A DNA stretch of 64,000 nucleotides from Vermamoeba vermiformis (lineage: Eukaryota > Tubulinea > Echinamoebida). Under the pieces are notes generated by a model. That model did no database searches. It saw only the letters and a program-made list of their open reading frames with translations, and was not told the DNA's origin. Positions 34,658 through 48,193 of the stretch are shown here, piece by piece; within the stretch, counting starts at the first letter, position 1, and each line of letters opens with the position of its first letter. The DNA lies in the NCBI GenBank assembly GCA_045837725.1, contig JBEWZL010000099.1:1-64000 (forward strand), in the 5' to 3' direction. Position numbers and translations under genes: made by a program.

Positions 34658-36090
34658 ATGAAATTCGTTGCGGTCCTTTTGTTCGCTTTGGTGGTCTCCA
34701 CATTCGCCCACAACGGTAAATAGTTTAAATTCAAACCGTTAGCCCTTATATTCACATATTAACGATCACTTATATAGGCCATAAAGTTCACAAGGTCGTA
34801 CAATTAAGCAGCGAACCATCGATCAAAGGACCGTTGACTTACAACGCGATCCCCATTAGCATCTTCTCTGACGGCACTGTTGTTTTTACTGTCGCTCCTG
34901 CTAACTCCAAAAATTCTTTGGACTTCGAGGAGACTGACCGCGCCGCCAGACAAGTGCTTACAGGAAAGGTTGATTTGGACAATTTGGCAGATCTTCTTAT
35001 GCACGCTGTCGACAATGAATATACTAAGCTCGAGGTATGTATTGGAGTTCATTACTACGAAATTGCCACTTTTTCTTATAATTGTCGGTTTTTCTGAAAT
35101 GGCAAGAAACTGATTTTTGGATTTAACAGAACTCTTATGCCACTGAGAACGAGAAGCCTAATGACAGCGCTACCTGCTTGACTATCTACGACAAGCACGG
35201 AGCTACTCAATCTTGCGAATTGAACACGAACGCTGCTCCCAAATTGTTCCAAGATCTCGTTTGCAAGGTGAGTTTAGAACAATAAACCGACTTAGTGTCA
35301 CGTTATTAACGTTTCTAATAACAGATTCGTGCTCTCATTGCCTCTGCCGAAGAAGTCAAGCCTTTTGTCCCCGAGTCAGCCTACATCCGCGCGTACTCGA
35401 TCAGCAAAAAGGGTGTTGCTCTCGCTTCGATCTGGGAAGGAAAACAACTCTTAGTCGACTCCGAGAAGGGAGTCTGGCTCCACAAGAAGGATGCTGCTAT
35501 GGCATTCGAAGCTGCAGTTAAGGGCACCGTGTTCGACTATCAAGGTCAATACGTTGAACTTACTGCTCAAGTTCACGGCGTTTCGCTCGTTGATCCGATG
35601 AACAAGGAGGAACAAGTTGAGGCTCAAAATGGTAAATAGCCTTATGAACGGACAGATCTGCTATTATTACAGTTCTAACGTAATTTTGTTAGCTGCTAAC
35701 GCCGCCAAGTTCCACATTGCCATGATCATTGTTATGGCAGCGGTTGCCGCTTTTATCATTGCCGCTGTTGTCTTCTTCATGGTCTCTTGCTGCTCTAAGG
35801 TGGTCAAGGCCTACGAGAGCGACGAGCACCTCTGCGACGAAGAAGAGGGCGGTTATTCTGCTCGCGAAGAAGACGAGTCGGATGAGGAACGTCCCGAAGA
35901 AGAAACTCCGTTCTTGTCTGTCCACACCGAAGAGCCCGTTCAAACTATTGCCGAGCCTACGCAATATTTCTACGTCATTCCTCAAAATCAAGTCGTGTTC
36001 CCGACTGGCGCTGAGCATTACTTGTTGCCCAACAACTTTGGTCCTTTTCCTCAAGCTTTGTCGTACAATCCCCATGAACAACAGCAATAA
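34658..36090 (+). CDS. Type I membrane protein of unknown family with acidic cytoplasmic tail
   Basis: Several exons join in frame to about 370 residues. A signal peptide (MKFVAVLLFALVVSTFAHN) leads an extracellular region with an alternating alpha/beta look (VVQLSSEPSIKGPLTYNAIP, and a pair of cysteines in ATCLTIYDKHGATQSCEL). One membrane helix follows (IAMIIVMAAVAAFIIAAVVF), then cysteines (SCCSK), an acidic stretch (EDESDEERPEEETP) and a tail with YFYVIPQNQ and YNPHEQQQ. The di-cysteine after the helix may be palmitoylated. I do not recognise the family. A surface receptor or sorting protein is possible. Confidence 0.75.
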
Positions 36091-36242
36091 GTTGTATATT
36101 ATATAAATTTGTCTATTTATAACTGGTACTAGTTACATCGCGCTTTTTCCTTGAGTGGATCCAGCACCACCGTGAGGCGAGTCGATAGAGGTAGAAGTGG
36201 GACTAACAATCATAGATACTGGACGTGTTGATCGTTGTCTAG

Positions 36243-39200
36243 TTAGCATATTAAATTAGTTATTGAGCGTGTTAGAAGTGCTAAGACGTACTGCTTAATG
36301 AGGGCATCCGGAGCTCGATCCGCTGGGAATTTGAAGATGTAGTAGACAATGCGGCCAAATATGACGAATAGTGTTATCGTAAATATCATGATAATACCCA
36401 AAGTAATTAAGATCCACCACACGACGTAAAAGTCCGAGATCACGTACAGGATCGAGATGAAGATCGCGGCTGTTACAAAGAAGCTGTAAATCTATAAAGA
36501 TATTAGTACTACTCTTATAATGCGCTTATATATGGTCTTACTGAGATGCCAACGAACTTCGATTCACGATAGAAAGTGATCGCTTTGCGTGTTTTGATTG
36601 ACAAGTAAACTCCGAAGCCCATTAATACGGCCTATAATATTAATATATGAATTAGAATACGAGGTGTGGGTATATTAATCATTACCTTTGCGAATAGCGA
36701 TACGGCAACAAAAGCGATTTGATTCCATTTGCAAACCACGGCTTGAGTCTGATCTTGAAGATTTTGCTGCAGAACGACCTCGGGCAAGTCAAATACTGTC
36801 CAGAGTACTAGCAAGACTATCTCGAAGAGGAGCAATAGGCCTAATAGTTTCAGTACTGCGACATCGGTCATTTTGAATTTCTTTAACTTCTTGTTCGAGA
36901 AGATCTTGTAGATTCGGAAATTCTTGAAGAACAAGCAGCTATGCAATATTATTAATATTATATATTTATACGAGCCATATTATACTTACCCGAATACTAA
37001 GACGAATCCAATGCTTGCAAGCCACAATCTGAAAGTGCATGAAACCACTGTTGGCACGCTCAAAAACGTGAATACAGTGCCGTAGCCAAACAAGACACCG
37101 AGCACAATAATCACGCAGAAGAGTAAGCTTGACGCCCTCACTATGAAGTGATCACGGCGAACTAAAAGAAGTATTCCGATAGCCAAAGCCAACGCTCTGA
37201 AGTACGTTAGTAAAAGTGAAAATTGGATCGCGCGAAAAATTTGTATTCTTACCCAAGTACGAGCGTTACAATAGCAATGCCAAGTCCAGCGGGGTGATTA
37301 AAGTCAATAAGGATGTCTTCGAATATTGCTGTTGAACAAAAAATTAGTTTTTTTAAATCCGTTACAAATCCAAAGAAGACTTACCGGTGTCAATTATATC
37401 GACAGAATAACTTATTTTAAAGCCTCTAAAGCCCAAATTGTTCGGAGAAAATGTCAAAAAGACACTAGTTGAATTAACCGTAATTGAAGGCGGAAGTATT
37501 TGGCCCGATAACGAAGTTAATTGGGTGCCAGTCGCTGATTCGCCTTCATATACATCTAAGTATAGAGTGTTAGTATATGAATATATGGGTTACATTAGCA
37601 ATACTTACTAACAGGGTTAGATCTTGCAACGTCGAAACGCAAAAAGTTCAAATTTAAATTTACTCCAAGAACTTTTCGCTTGCTGCTTTCAATTTGATCC
37701 AATGCCACGCTCGGTGATATGACCCAGTTGCATTGTACTGGTATTACAGGATTTTCAGCGTCGAAAGCAAATCCGTAGTTGCGATCTCCCCATCCGTTGT
37801 CAAAAATTCCGGAGTCTTTTGTCAATGTAACAGTTCCATTGCAGCCTATCAGCATAATTAATACGCGTATACGCATATCACGATGCCTTACCTAGCGAGC
37901 AATCATAAGAAAAAAATCCAAGTTCGCAATTGCAGATGCCGTTCTCATCGCAAGTTCCTGATTTGCAATCTCGTTCACAATTCCCTATAGAGATATTAAT
38001 ACACTACTATATTATGATATTCACGTACAATTTTCAGGCAAGCATTGAGCCCAATCGAGTACTTGGATCTGATAACTCGCCAACACTTCGTAACCATCAG
38101 CCGCGAATAAAAACAGCGTATAATTTCCTGGACGCCAGAATTGGAACGTGATACTATAATAAGAAATAGTATTAATATCGAGTTAATAATGACAATCCTG
38201 GTGTACCTTCCGGTTGGATTCGGTTGTCGGCCTGCGATTTTGACGCTGGGATTGCTCAAATAATACCATTCAGCTACATTATCCACAAGAGTATCGAGAT
38301 AGTAATCGCTATATAAGGCTATCCAATCGCTGAACAAAAAATTACTAAACTAAGAAAGAGGATCTAATTTTAAGTTTCGTACGTGTTCGTGGCTAATGAC
38401 TCTGGAATGTTCCAATATGCAGTAATGCTTTCATCACCACAATAAGGACCATATTTGTTCAATCTAAAGTCTAGTTGGGTCCGAACTTCAGTAAACCGGA
38501 TCGAGATCTGATTTTTAAAATTGACTTACTGATGTTGCAGGACTCGCCAAACCATTCATTTTCGCAACTACATTCACCGCGCACTTGATTGCACGTACCA
38601 TGCAAAGAACATTCGGCGGAACAACCTTGTCGGGAAGCATTTCGATTAGCAATTCAAAAAAATGATATTTCAAATATCAGATCAGAAAACTGCCGTACAC
38701 AAGATCATAATAAACGCAATATCGAGTGGAAATTAAATAAATGTTAAAATGGACTTACTTTGTACCCGGCATTCTTTCATCCAGTAAACGTTAAATTGTT
38801 CAAATCCACTAACTCCTTTCACTTCCCAAAACCAAACAATAATAGGAAAGGTATTTGCAGTGCAATTAAAACTTAAAGTGAAGTTTGTAACGCTACCTGC
38901 AGCGATAAATCCGTCAGATGGTAGCGACATCTCAAAACTAGACGACTCCACCGCTTAAATATGAGAAAATTAGCATAAAATACCAAATATTAAAGCAGAT
39001 ATAATACGAACACTTACTGAGCGGAACAGTAGTTAAACTGTAAGAATAATCTTGATCAGTTGAAAGACTGAACGTCACTGGTTGATCTTCAACGCGCAAA
39101 AATAAATTCGATTTAGCGCTCAATAAATCAGCGAAGTTTGCTTGTACTACGCCATTATTAATTAGTACAATTTCCGCTGAGTAAACTTGCGCTGTCAATG

Positions 39201-39279
39201 AGATGCTGCTTTTAACAGTTACAAAGAGCAAGCTCAACACTACCACGTGCACTATGTGTAAAGCACTAAGAGCAGCCAT
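36243..39279 (-). CDS. Class C (GABA-B/glutamate-like) GPCR with EGF and CUB modules
   Basis: About twelve small exons. A signal peptide (MAALSALHIVHVVVLSLLF) is followed by two exons of unrecognised beta-rich sequence, an EGF-like module (CSAECSLHGTCNQVRGECSC), more ectodomain, a second EGF-like module (CKSGTCDENGICNCELGFF) and a CUB-like domain (starts GCNGTVTLTKDSGIFDNG, ends FSPNNLGFRGFKISYS). Seven helices follow, with class C landmarks: VVSCTFRLWLASIGFVLVFG (helix 3 Cys), KNFRIYKIFSNKKLKKF (intracellular loop), and MGFGVYLSIKTRKAITFYRE then KFVGISIYSFF. No Venus-flytrap domain is seen. Likely a surface receptor signalling through G proteins; the ligand is unknown. Confidence 0.82.
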
Positions 39280-39497
39280 AGTGGTGATCTTGTTAAATAA
39301 AATAAATTTTGAAATCGGAATTACAACGCGATTTATTGTCGAAAGACGATTTTGACGTGCACCAAAATGAATAAAAATTAATTCTAACTTTACTGCCGTA
39401 TACCATTGATGCCGATAAACAGGACACGCAGCGGCAAGCTTCGTGCACCGAAGGCAACTCTGGTTTATTTTTTTTTGTGCACAAAACGAGATCCAGT

Positions 39498-42490
39498 TCA
39501 CTTTTTCTTTGCTCGCTTTTTCGCTCTGTATTCATCGACATATCTTAGTAAATGCAGCTTTTCTGGACAATATACTCGCAAGTATTTCTCAATTGAGCAA
39601 GCGCTGTATGTATCGCCGACTCTATCCACAAATAGATCGTGTTCTATTAGCAGCTCTATCATCGGCTTATTTTCCGTGGTGAACGGTAAAAATATTGCAG
39701 GACAGAATGTGGAGGTTGTAGTTATCTGAAAATAATTGATACGATGTAACGATTCTCGATCTATAACATTCTTCTCTAACATCAGTTTGAACAATGACAA
39801 CGTTGTCGTACTTTCCTTTAATAGACAGTACTGAGTAAGTTGCGATGTGCGTGTTTCAGTTGGTAGATCAGTCGATCTTCGAAGAAATCTCGTTGCCCAA
39901 TTAAGGCAAGTTTCCGCAACGCTGGGAGGCAAATCTCTGTAGCATACTGCTTTCATCCTTAGTATGAAGTTTTTTTTGACCAATGAATAGCTTGGCAAGT
40001 CCCAATTCTTCCAAATAAGCGGAAAAATTTTCACAAGGTGTTCGTCTCTCGGTGATGAAAATATTCTGCCTGGAAATTTGTGAGTTTCGACCACCATATG
40101 CAAGACATCCCAATAAGGCGGCTCGTCAATATACTCATAGCTTAATATCTCGAGAATTATCTCTTTTGGGAGTTGCCTAAAAAGGCAATGTTGATCGTAC
40201 TTCCATGCCATCATAATCAACGTTCTTATTTTGTACGTGACTTCGCTGAACTTTTTTTGGGCAAGAGCGTTCAAAAAAGAGGAATCCTCAGGATAATATA
40301 CTTCAGTGCTGCTTAAGTAAGTTTTCCAACAAGCTGTCAAAGTGTCATATCGCGAACCTCGCGACATCAAGGCACGCAATGAAGGCCCATCTATGTGACA
40401 GCCTTTTTGAGGTATGAACTTAATCATATCATCATTGCACTTTGCAACCACTAACGAAAGCTGACTGCAAATTGAAGTTTTGTTAATAAAATTTTCGGTG
40501 TAATGACATAATATGTCATTAAATATTGTACCTTTTCTCCAATGGCATTCCATTTTCAACAAGCCAAATCAGCATGTCGTTATTAACTAGCTCTTGTTTA
40601 GTTGCTTTCAAGTACGATGAAATCATGTTGTCTGGTTGATCGAAGTAGACGTTCGTTTTGAGATCCAGATCTGCAAAAAAAATCATCACGGTCAGATTCA
40701 AACTGCTTATACTTTAACAAATTATAATAACACTGTCCATACGTACTATGTTCGGCAATTAACTGCTTGACTCGGTTTAACTTTCCTTCGTTAACAGCGT
40801 GACGCACCAAATGCTCCGCTAGTCCGATAATTTCACCGTTGTTATGAAGACCGATCATAAATTTCTCTTTAGGAAAGTATTCTAATATATTATGGTTGCG
40901 CAATTTCACTTTGTTGGGCAATTTTCGTGACGCCTTTGACGTTGTGAACGAGAGCCAAACTTCGTTCTCAGAACTGTACGTGAAAAACGTTGTATTGCTT
41001 GGTGCATCTATTAAACCATATTAATATCAATATTATAATCTTTAATGTTGCTGATATTAGCTTGGGTCAAAGTGTCAAAAGGTAACTTTTGGCGTGACAT
41101 GTGTCATGTCAAACTACCGGATCTTACCTGCGGCGAGAACTTTTCTAGCATATTCAGTTAGTATTCCTCGAAACCAAGGCTGTTGTTCGTACGGCAAGGC
41201 CACCAGTTCTTTAGTAACTGCTACGAACTGCTGCGAGTAACTGGAGAAAATGCGTTTGGCCAGAGTTGTCCGCAGAAGCAACTCGTTGACATTTTTTGTT
41301 TCAATTCCTTCATAGCAGTACGTAATTGACTTGCTATCGCCTGATTGGTCGATTTTTGTATCGATATCAATCTCGTGCACCGTGCCGCTCTGCTCTCGAT
41401 AAAAGAGTGACATTTGACTGTCGTTTCCTTTTTTGGTTTGGATAGTGAAATTGGTGGACCGGTGATGAAACGATTTCTTTTGCGATACTCTTTCCAAATT
41501 AGGAAATTCACCTTCAGGAACAATCACTGCTTGCTGATGCGCTTTTCTTTCGCCTTAATGAATCGCGAGTCAAGCTGTTTCTAATAATAATAATAACTTA
41601 CCGAATAACAAGCTCATTTTCTGATTTAATTGAGGTTCGTCAAATTTCAGCAGCACGAACTCCACCAACCGATGAAGCGCAGAAAAATCAAGCTTTTCGT
41701 GACCTCTCTCGAGCGCTTCCACAAGCTAAATACACATGTAATTGGTATTGCATATTGTGTTGTAAAGCTCGCTTTGACTCACCTTTTCTACGTTGGATGT
41801 GTTTAATGTAGACACGGGGTACAAAGGCAGCAAAAATGCAACCAATGCATTATCCTCTCGTTTGTATGCATATTGGAGGCATTTAAACCTCACCTCAGCA
41901 TTTAGGTAGTCGACAGGTTGGATCTGATGGTAAGCGGCAGTCAAAAACGGCAGATGTGCTTGTTGAACGGCAAGAGGAAGAAGTGCAACTAATCGCGTAA
42001 TAAATCCATGCTCTTGTTTGTGCTTTCTAGCGGTATCACGAACTGACAGAACGATGAGTACCTGTTAAAAGTTTGACACTTTACTTACACTTTTCAAGCT
42101 GCACTAAATCATTGATTTTGATTATATATTCTATTCTCCTTCGCAAAAATATTTTTCGGTAGCCCTCTGCATTTAATTAATTAGCGCATAATCTCCATCA
42201 AGTGAGAAAAATCTAAGATCTACTCACTGCTCGCCATATTTTCTATTTAATTAATAGAACATTATTTACGTACCCCAATCTGGCTTTCCAAGAGCGGAAA
42301 ACCAAAATTCATCGTTCAGCAGCTGATTTAATTTTTTGGACGCAGTTTTACAACGAAATATTTGCTTCAGTGTTGCTTTGTTATCTGCAACATAGCCAAC
42401 CGTGTATTTTTTCTTATGAGAAATATTTAAAATTGTCCTCCAAATTGAGATTGGCAGATCTGAGATCGAGATAGGTCCTGGAGCTTCCAT
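39498..42490 (-). CDS. Large helical-repeat protein with F-box-like start
   Basis: The start at 42490 gives MEAPGPISISDLPISIWRTI, an F-box-like opening (LPxxIWxxIL). Exons at about 42266-42490, 41726-42064, 41114-41527, 40598-41010 and 39498-40562 carry repeated helical pairs such as FLTAAYHQIQPVDYLNAEVR and YAYKREDNALVAFLLPLY, like degenerate ankyrin repeats. A second F-box-like segment (FRQLPKEIILEILSYEYI) lies in the last long exon, which ends in AKKRAKKK. Total is about 900 residues. By analogy with other protist F-box-repeat proteins it may choose substrates for an SCF ubiquitin ligase; that is inference. Exon joins in the middle are approximate. Confidence 0.55.
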
Positions 42491-42790
42491 TAAAACTCCG
42501 TCTGCTTGATTGCTTTGCCGACAAAAACCTGTGGTAGAGTGTACAAGTATGCGCGTTGATAAAAAACAAGTGTTAGCAAAATTTGGCGGTGTCTGGCCCG
42601 TGACTTATGGTGGCAGGAACTTACTCACACTAAACGTTATAGTCCTGTTGATCGTTATAATAAAATAATCGCTGTTAAAATCCAGGTTTCAAAATGTGAA
42701 GCGATACTGGTGACCAACCAGGCGTAGATCAGGATTCGTCGCGAAGGTTAGTAAATTATTCAGAACCTTCCAAAGATAATTTTATATATG

Positions 42791-44175
42791 TTATGCTTGT
42801 TGATTCTTATCAAGCCACGCTTTGACAAGTTGATGTGCAATAGCAATCGGAGGAGGTAAACGCACCGCAGTAGATTTCAACCACGCATCCGTGACGAGTG
42901 CCGCTGAAACAGCGTCTTTGGCTTCTTGGTACGTGAACCAACGTGCATCTTCGAGCTCTTGAGCAATATCGCCCTCGCCTACGTTAATATTTTCGGACCT
43001 ACAAGTGAATTGTAAGTGAACTGATTGCAGATCTGATGCACGAACATCACTGCTTACTTGGCACGAGCGAAACAGCCGAGCATTAATTGGCCTCCGAAGG
43101 GCCAAGGCTGTGACGCGTAGTATTGTACTGAACGTACATCGACGTCAATATCACTTTCTTCCTTCACTTCTCGTGCCACTGCGTCTTCCATGCTTTCACC
43201 ACTGATGAACAAAGTTAGTTCACAAGATCTCGACTCCAAATTTGTCTTTGATGAACTTACGGTTCCATAAATCCAGCTATGCACGTGTAAATACCCTTAG
43301 GGAACTCTTTCTTACGGCCTAACAAGCAGCGTTGTCCGTCAGCAGATGTTACGAGAACAATTGCGACTGGATCTGTTCGAGGGTATAACGAAGTGCCACA
43401 ACCCGTGCATTTACGACGAGATCCACCTTCCTGACTTTCCGTCTTCGAGCCACAGATACCACAGTGCAAGTGGCGGGTGTGCCACTCAAAATAAGCACGT
43501 GCCTAAGGCTTGAAGTCAGTACTGACACGCAGATCCGATTTATCAGTAGAAGAAAATTAGTTTAATGCGTACCTGAGCCAATATAGCCGCATCTTCGTAT
43601 TTTAGTGTTGCGGCAGCTAATCGCATATCAGGAAACTCTTTGTTGGGATCTTGCTCGGCAAATTTGTTTGAAGTTTCTTCGTCGATATCAAAAGCGAAGT
43701 ACGCCTTATCTTCCAACGTGCCTAAGAACAATACTGTTCTATTTTTGGATTTGTCCTGAAGCAGAGCTGCAGCCTGATTTTGTGACAGCCACGCGAGGTC
43801 TCTCCGATCTGAAAATAGTTAGAATATCGCAGTCACAGCTATTATGATCATAAAACTTACTATCATGTGGCTTTGTTAAATATGGCCGTAGTTTGAAGAA
43901 TGGCAGAAATAAAGAAGTCGAGTTTTGTGTCAAGTCATCCACGTAATTTTGTTCTGTTCTTTTGTTATTCATTCGGTTCAGCGGATTATTACTGTAAAAT
44001 ATAGAGTGCAACGCTGAAGCACTTTTTTCCTGTAATCAATAGCGAATAAGTCAGATGTCGAAAATGAAATGCACCACGACAAATTGAAATATCTCTAGCT
44101 TAAAAATTCGGAGAATATCATATTAGTATTATACCGGTCAAAAAATTCACTTACCGAATTGTTGTTAGTAGCCAT
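42791..44175 (-). CDS. NUDT12: NADH pyrophosphatase / NAD-decapping Nudix hydrolase (NUDT12/NPY1 type)
   Basis: About six exons. An N-terminal domain (ALHSIFYSNNPLNR ... LAWLSQNQAAALL) is followed by the zinc ribbon (HCGICGSKTE and CTGCGTSLYPR), then YPRTDPVAIVLV. The Nudix box is GFMEPGESMEDAVAREVKEE followed by SDI. The subfamily signature is SQPWPFGGQLMLGCFA (SQPWPF), diagnostic for NADH diphosphatases. These enzymes split NADH to NMNH and AMP and remove NAD caps from RNA. The usual Gly near the end of the Nudix box (EExG) is Asp here. No ankyrin repeats precede the catalytic part, unlike animal NUDT12. Confidence 0.9.
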
Positions 44176-44640
44176 CTTGAAAAGTTTTGCTGACTCGCGT
44201 TTATTTGCAACGGTGAAGCACTTAAATGAAAGCAATAGATTCCTAAGGGTATTTTATGTGTTATTTGACGCAGTAGGATCAAGATTATGCTTACGATTGG
44301 GTTTTTACCAGCGATCTAGAAACTCGGCCAAAATTTACCAGCCCGGACTGCAGCTTCCGCTTTTGCTCCGTCAATAAGTAATTACCGAATATGAGAAAAT
44401 AACAGGGCATGCATAACGAAGCCATCAACTTACAAACAGAACTCTGCTGTACATTTTCAAGCTCGAACTAAAAATCAAATTTGTGGCGCAGCGGAAACCC
44501 ATCACCCAAGCCTTGATTGACGTCAAATAGTACTTGCATTGCTGCATTGCTATTAGTATGAATGAGCGGTTTAATTACAAGTGTTAAGGTTTATTTGTCT
44601 AAAAGCCAAATCCAGACAAAGTTCGTTGTTTTGTATTGAT
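44176..44640. other. Intergenic; divergent/3' spacer
   Basis: No supported gene. The plus-strand frame at 44159-44377 overlaps the NUDT12 start region and looks like chance. Confidence 0.4.
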
Positions 44641-44651
44641 GAGCTCCAAGA

Positions 44652-46306
<1,655 letters not shown>

Positions 46307-46468
46307 ATTTACAGTTGTGTATTTAAAATTTACAAAGTTAGATTGAATGGCGAGTCTTGGTCCGCAACAAAATTTAATGTGCGGACAGGAGATTTCGCAA
46401 AAGGGAGGTTTTTTTTTCAACTCTCAGGCTGCAGTAGTGTATCTACATAGTCAGTTAAATAACACAAT

Positions 46469-48023
46469 ATGTCACGCAAGCGAAAGTTCGAAGCTATTGA
46501 TTCAGACAACTCTGATGCAGATGAGCCAGTCCTTCCTCCTCAAAAGGAAGGAATCAATTTGGAAGACCTTCCTTACAGCAGACCTAACAACAGTCATATT
46601 AAAAATAAAATAAGAAATAAGTATCAACTCCATTATCAGCCGAAAATCGGGATTTGGATCGATCAGATCTCGAATCGCTGACAAAATTTAATTTATTCGT
46701 CATAATAGTACTAATATTATTTTATTTACGAATGGAAATGAACGCTGAATTAAAAAGAGAAAAAAGCCGTCAAAAGAGAAAAGCACAAGACAAGCGAAGG
46801 AAGATCGAGAAAGAAACAGGAGAGGCAAGTGCCAAAGCTATTATAGGCTTTTATTACTATTTTTGCACGTTTAAGCAATAATACTACTGATATTTTATAA
46901 CGATCTGCAACCTGTCACGATCAGCCGATCAGGTGCGATCTGTTGAAGTCTACAGCTTCATTTCTAACAATTTTGCTATTTTAGCCTGCACCTGGTCGCA
47001 CTCCCCAAAAGACGTTGGACAACATGCGAGAAATGGACGAGACTATTATTGTCGATCCCAACGACGAAGAGATCGCACAAGACGACGCACTCGATGAATT
47101 TGCTGCATATTTCTCTGGCGACAAGACACCGAAGATCTTGATTACATCTAGCGTTAACCCTTCGAGAGTAAGCTCGAGAAGTACTACATCCGCATCCTCG
47201 TTTTCTAATCCCGTTTATTTTGCTAGGTCGTTCATGAGTTTATTCAAGAGTTATTAACAGTGTTCCCGAACTCGGAGTTTAAGAAGAGAAGGAAATATCA
47301 TTTGAAAGAGATTGTTCAGTACTGCAAAAATCAAGGCGAATACACCGATGTGATGGTCATCAATGAGGACCAAAAAGAGCCGAGTAAGTATTCATCCATT
47401 CCAAATGTATATCGTCATCGTGTTATAGGTGCCATCTACTATTAGTATTATACTATGATATTAATATTAACTTATTAGACGGCATGCTGTTGTGTCATTT
47501 ACCTGATGGTCCGACCGCGTTTTTCAAGTTGTCTAGCCGCGTGTCCCGCAAGGATATTCCCGTATGAACCTTATTATTTTATATAAATCAATGCCTAATA
47601 TGACTATTTTAGGGTCACGGTAATCCTACTGGTCACTACCCCGAGTTAATTTTGAACAATTTTTCTACTCGAATTGGTCAACGTATGGCTCGTTTCTTCG
47701 CTTCGTTGTTCCCTCAAAAGCCCGAATTTGAAGGCAGAAGAGTAGTTACATTGCATAATCAACGTGATTTTATCTTCTTTAGACACCACAGGTAAGAAAC
47801 ATAAGCCGGATGTGGCTCGTGTAGCGGATCTTTTTAACGCTTCTTATTATCTAACAGATACATTATCGATGGCCCTGATAAGGCTAGATTACAAGAGCTT
47901 GGTCCCAGATTCACATTGAAATTGAAGTACTTGCAACACGGTACATTCGATAACAAGTACGGCGAGTACGAATGGATGCCAAAGAAAGAAAAGATTACGA
48001 GCAGAAGAAAGTTCTTCATGTAA
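46469..48023 (+). CDS. RPF1: Ribosome production factor 1 (Brix domain)
   Basis: The first exon reads [19 protein letters not shown] then [11 protein letters not shown] basic exon ([18 protein letters not shown]) and [20 protein letters not shown] follow. The Brix domain runs from [13 protein letters not shown] through [26 protein letters not shown] and [20 protein letters not shown] to [18 protein letters not shown] and ends SRRKFFM. The long match to RPF1, not IMP4 or RPF2, decides the name. It acts in nucleolar maturation of the 60S subunit. The acceptor of the first intron is uncertain; a TACTAAT branch-like word lies near 46709. Confidence 0.92.
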
Positions 48024-48193
48024 ATTTTATGGTTATTATACGATTAAATATCATGTGTTGAATATATGACGACGGTATAACCTTTTGTACCTGTTCATGA
48101 AAATCTTTGCGCAACAAATTTAGTTCCTGCCTTGAAGCGTCAAAATTCAATTTGCAATTAATACTAACACTACAGTTGTATTAATCTTATATA

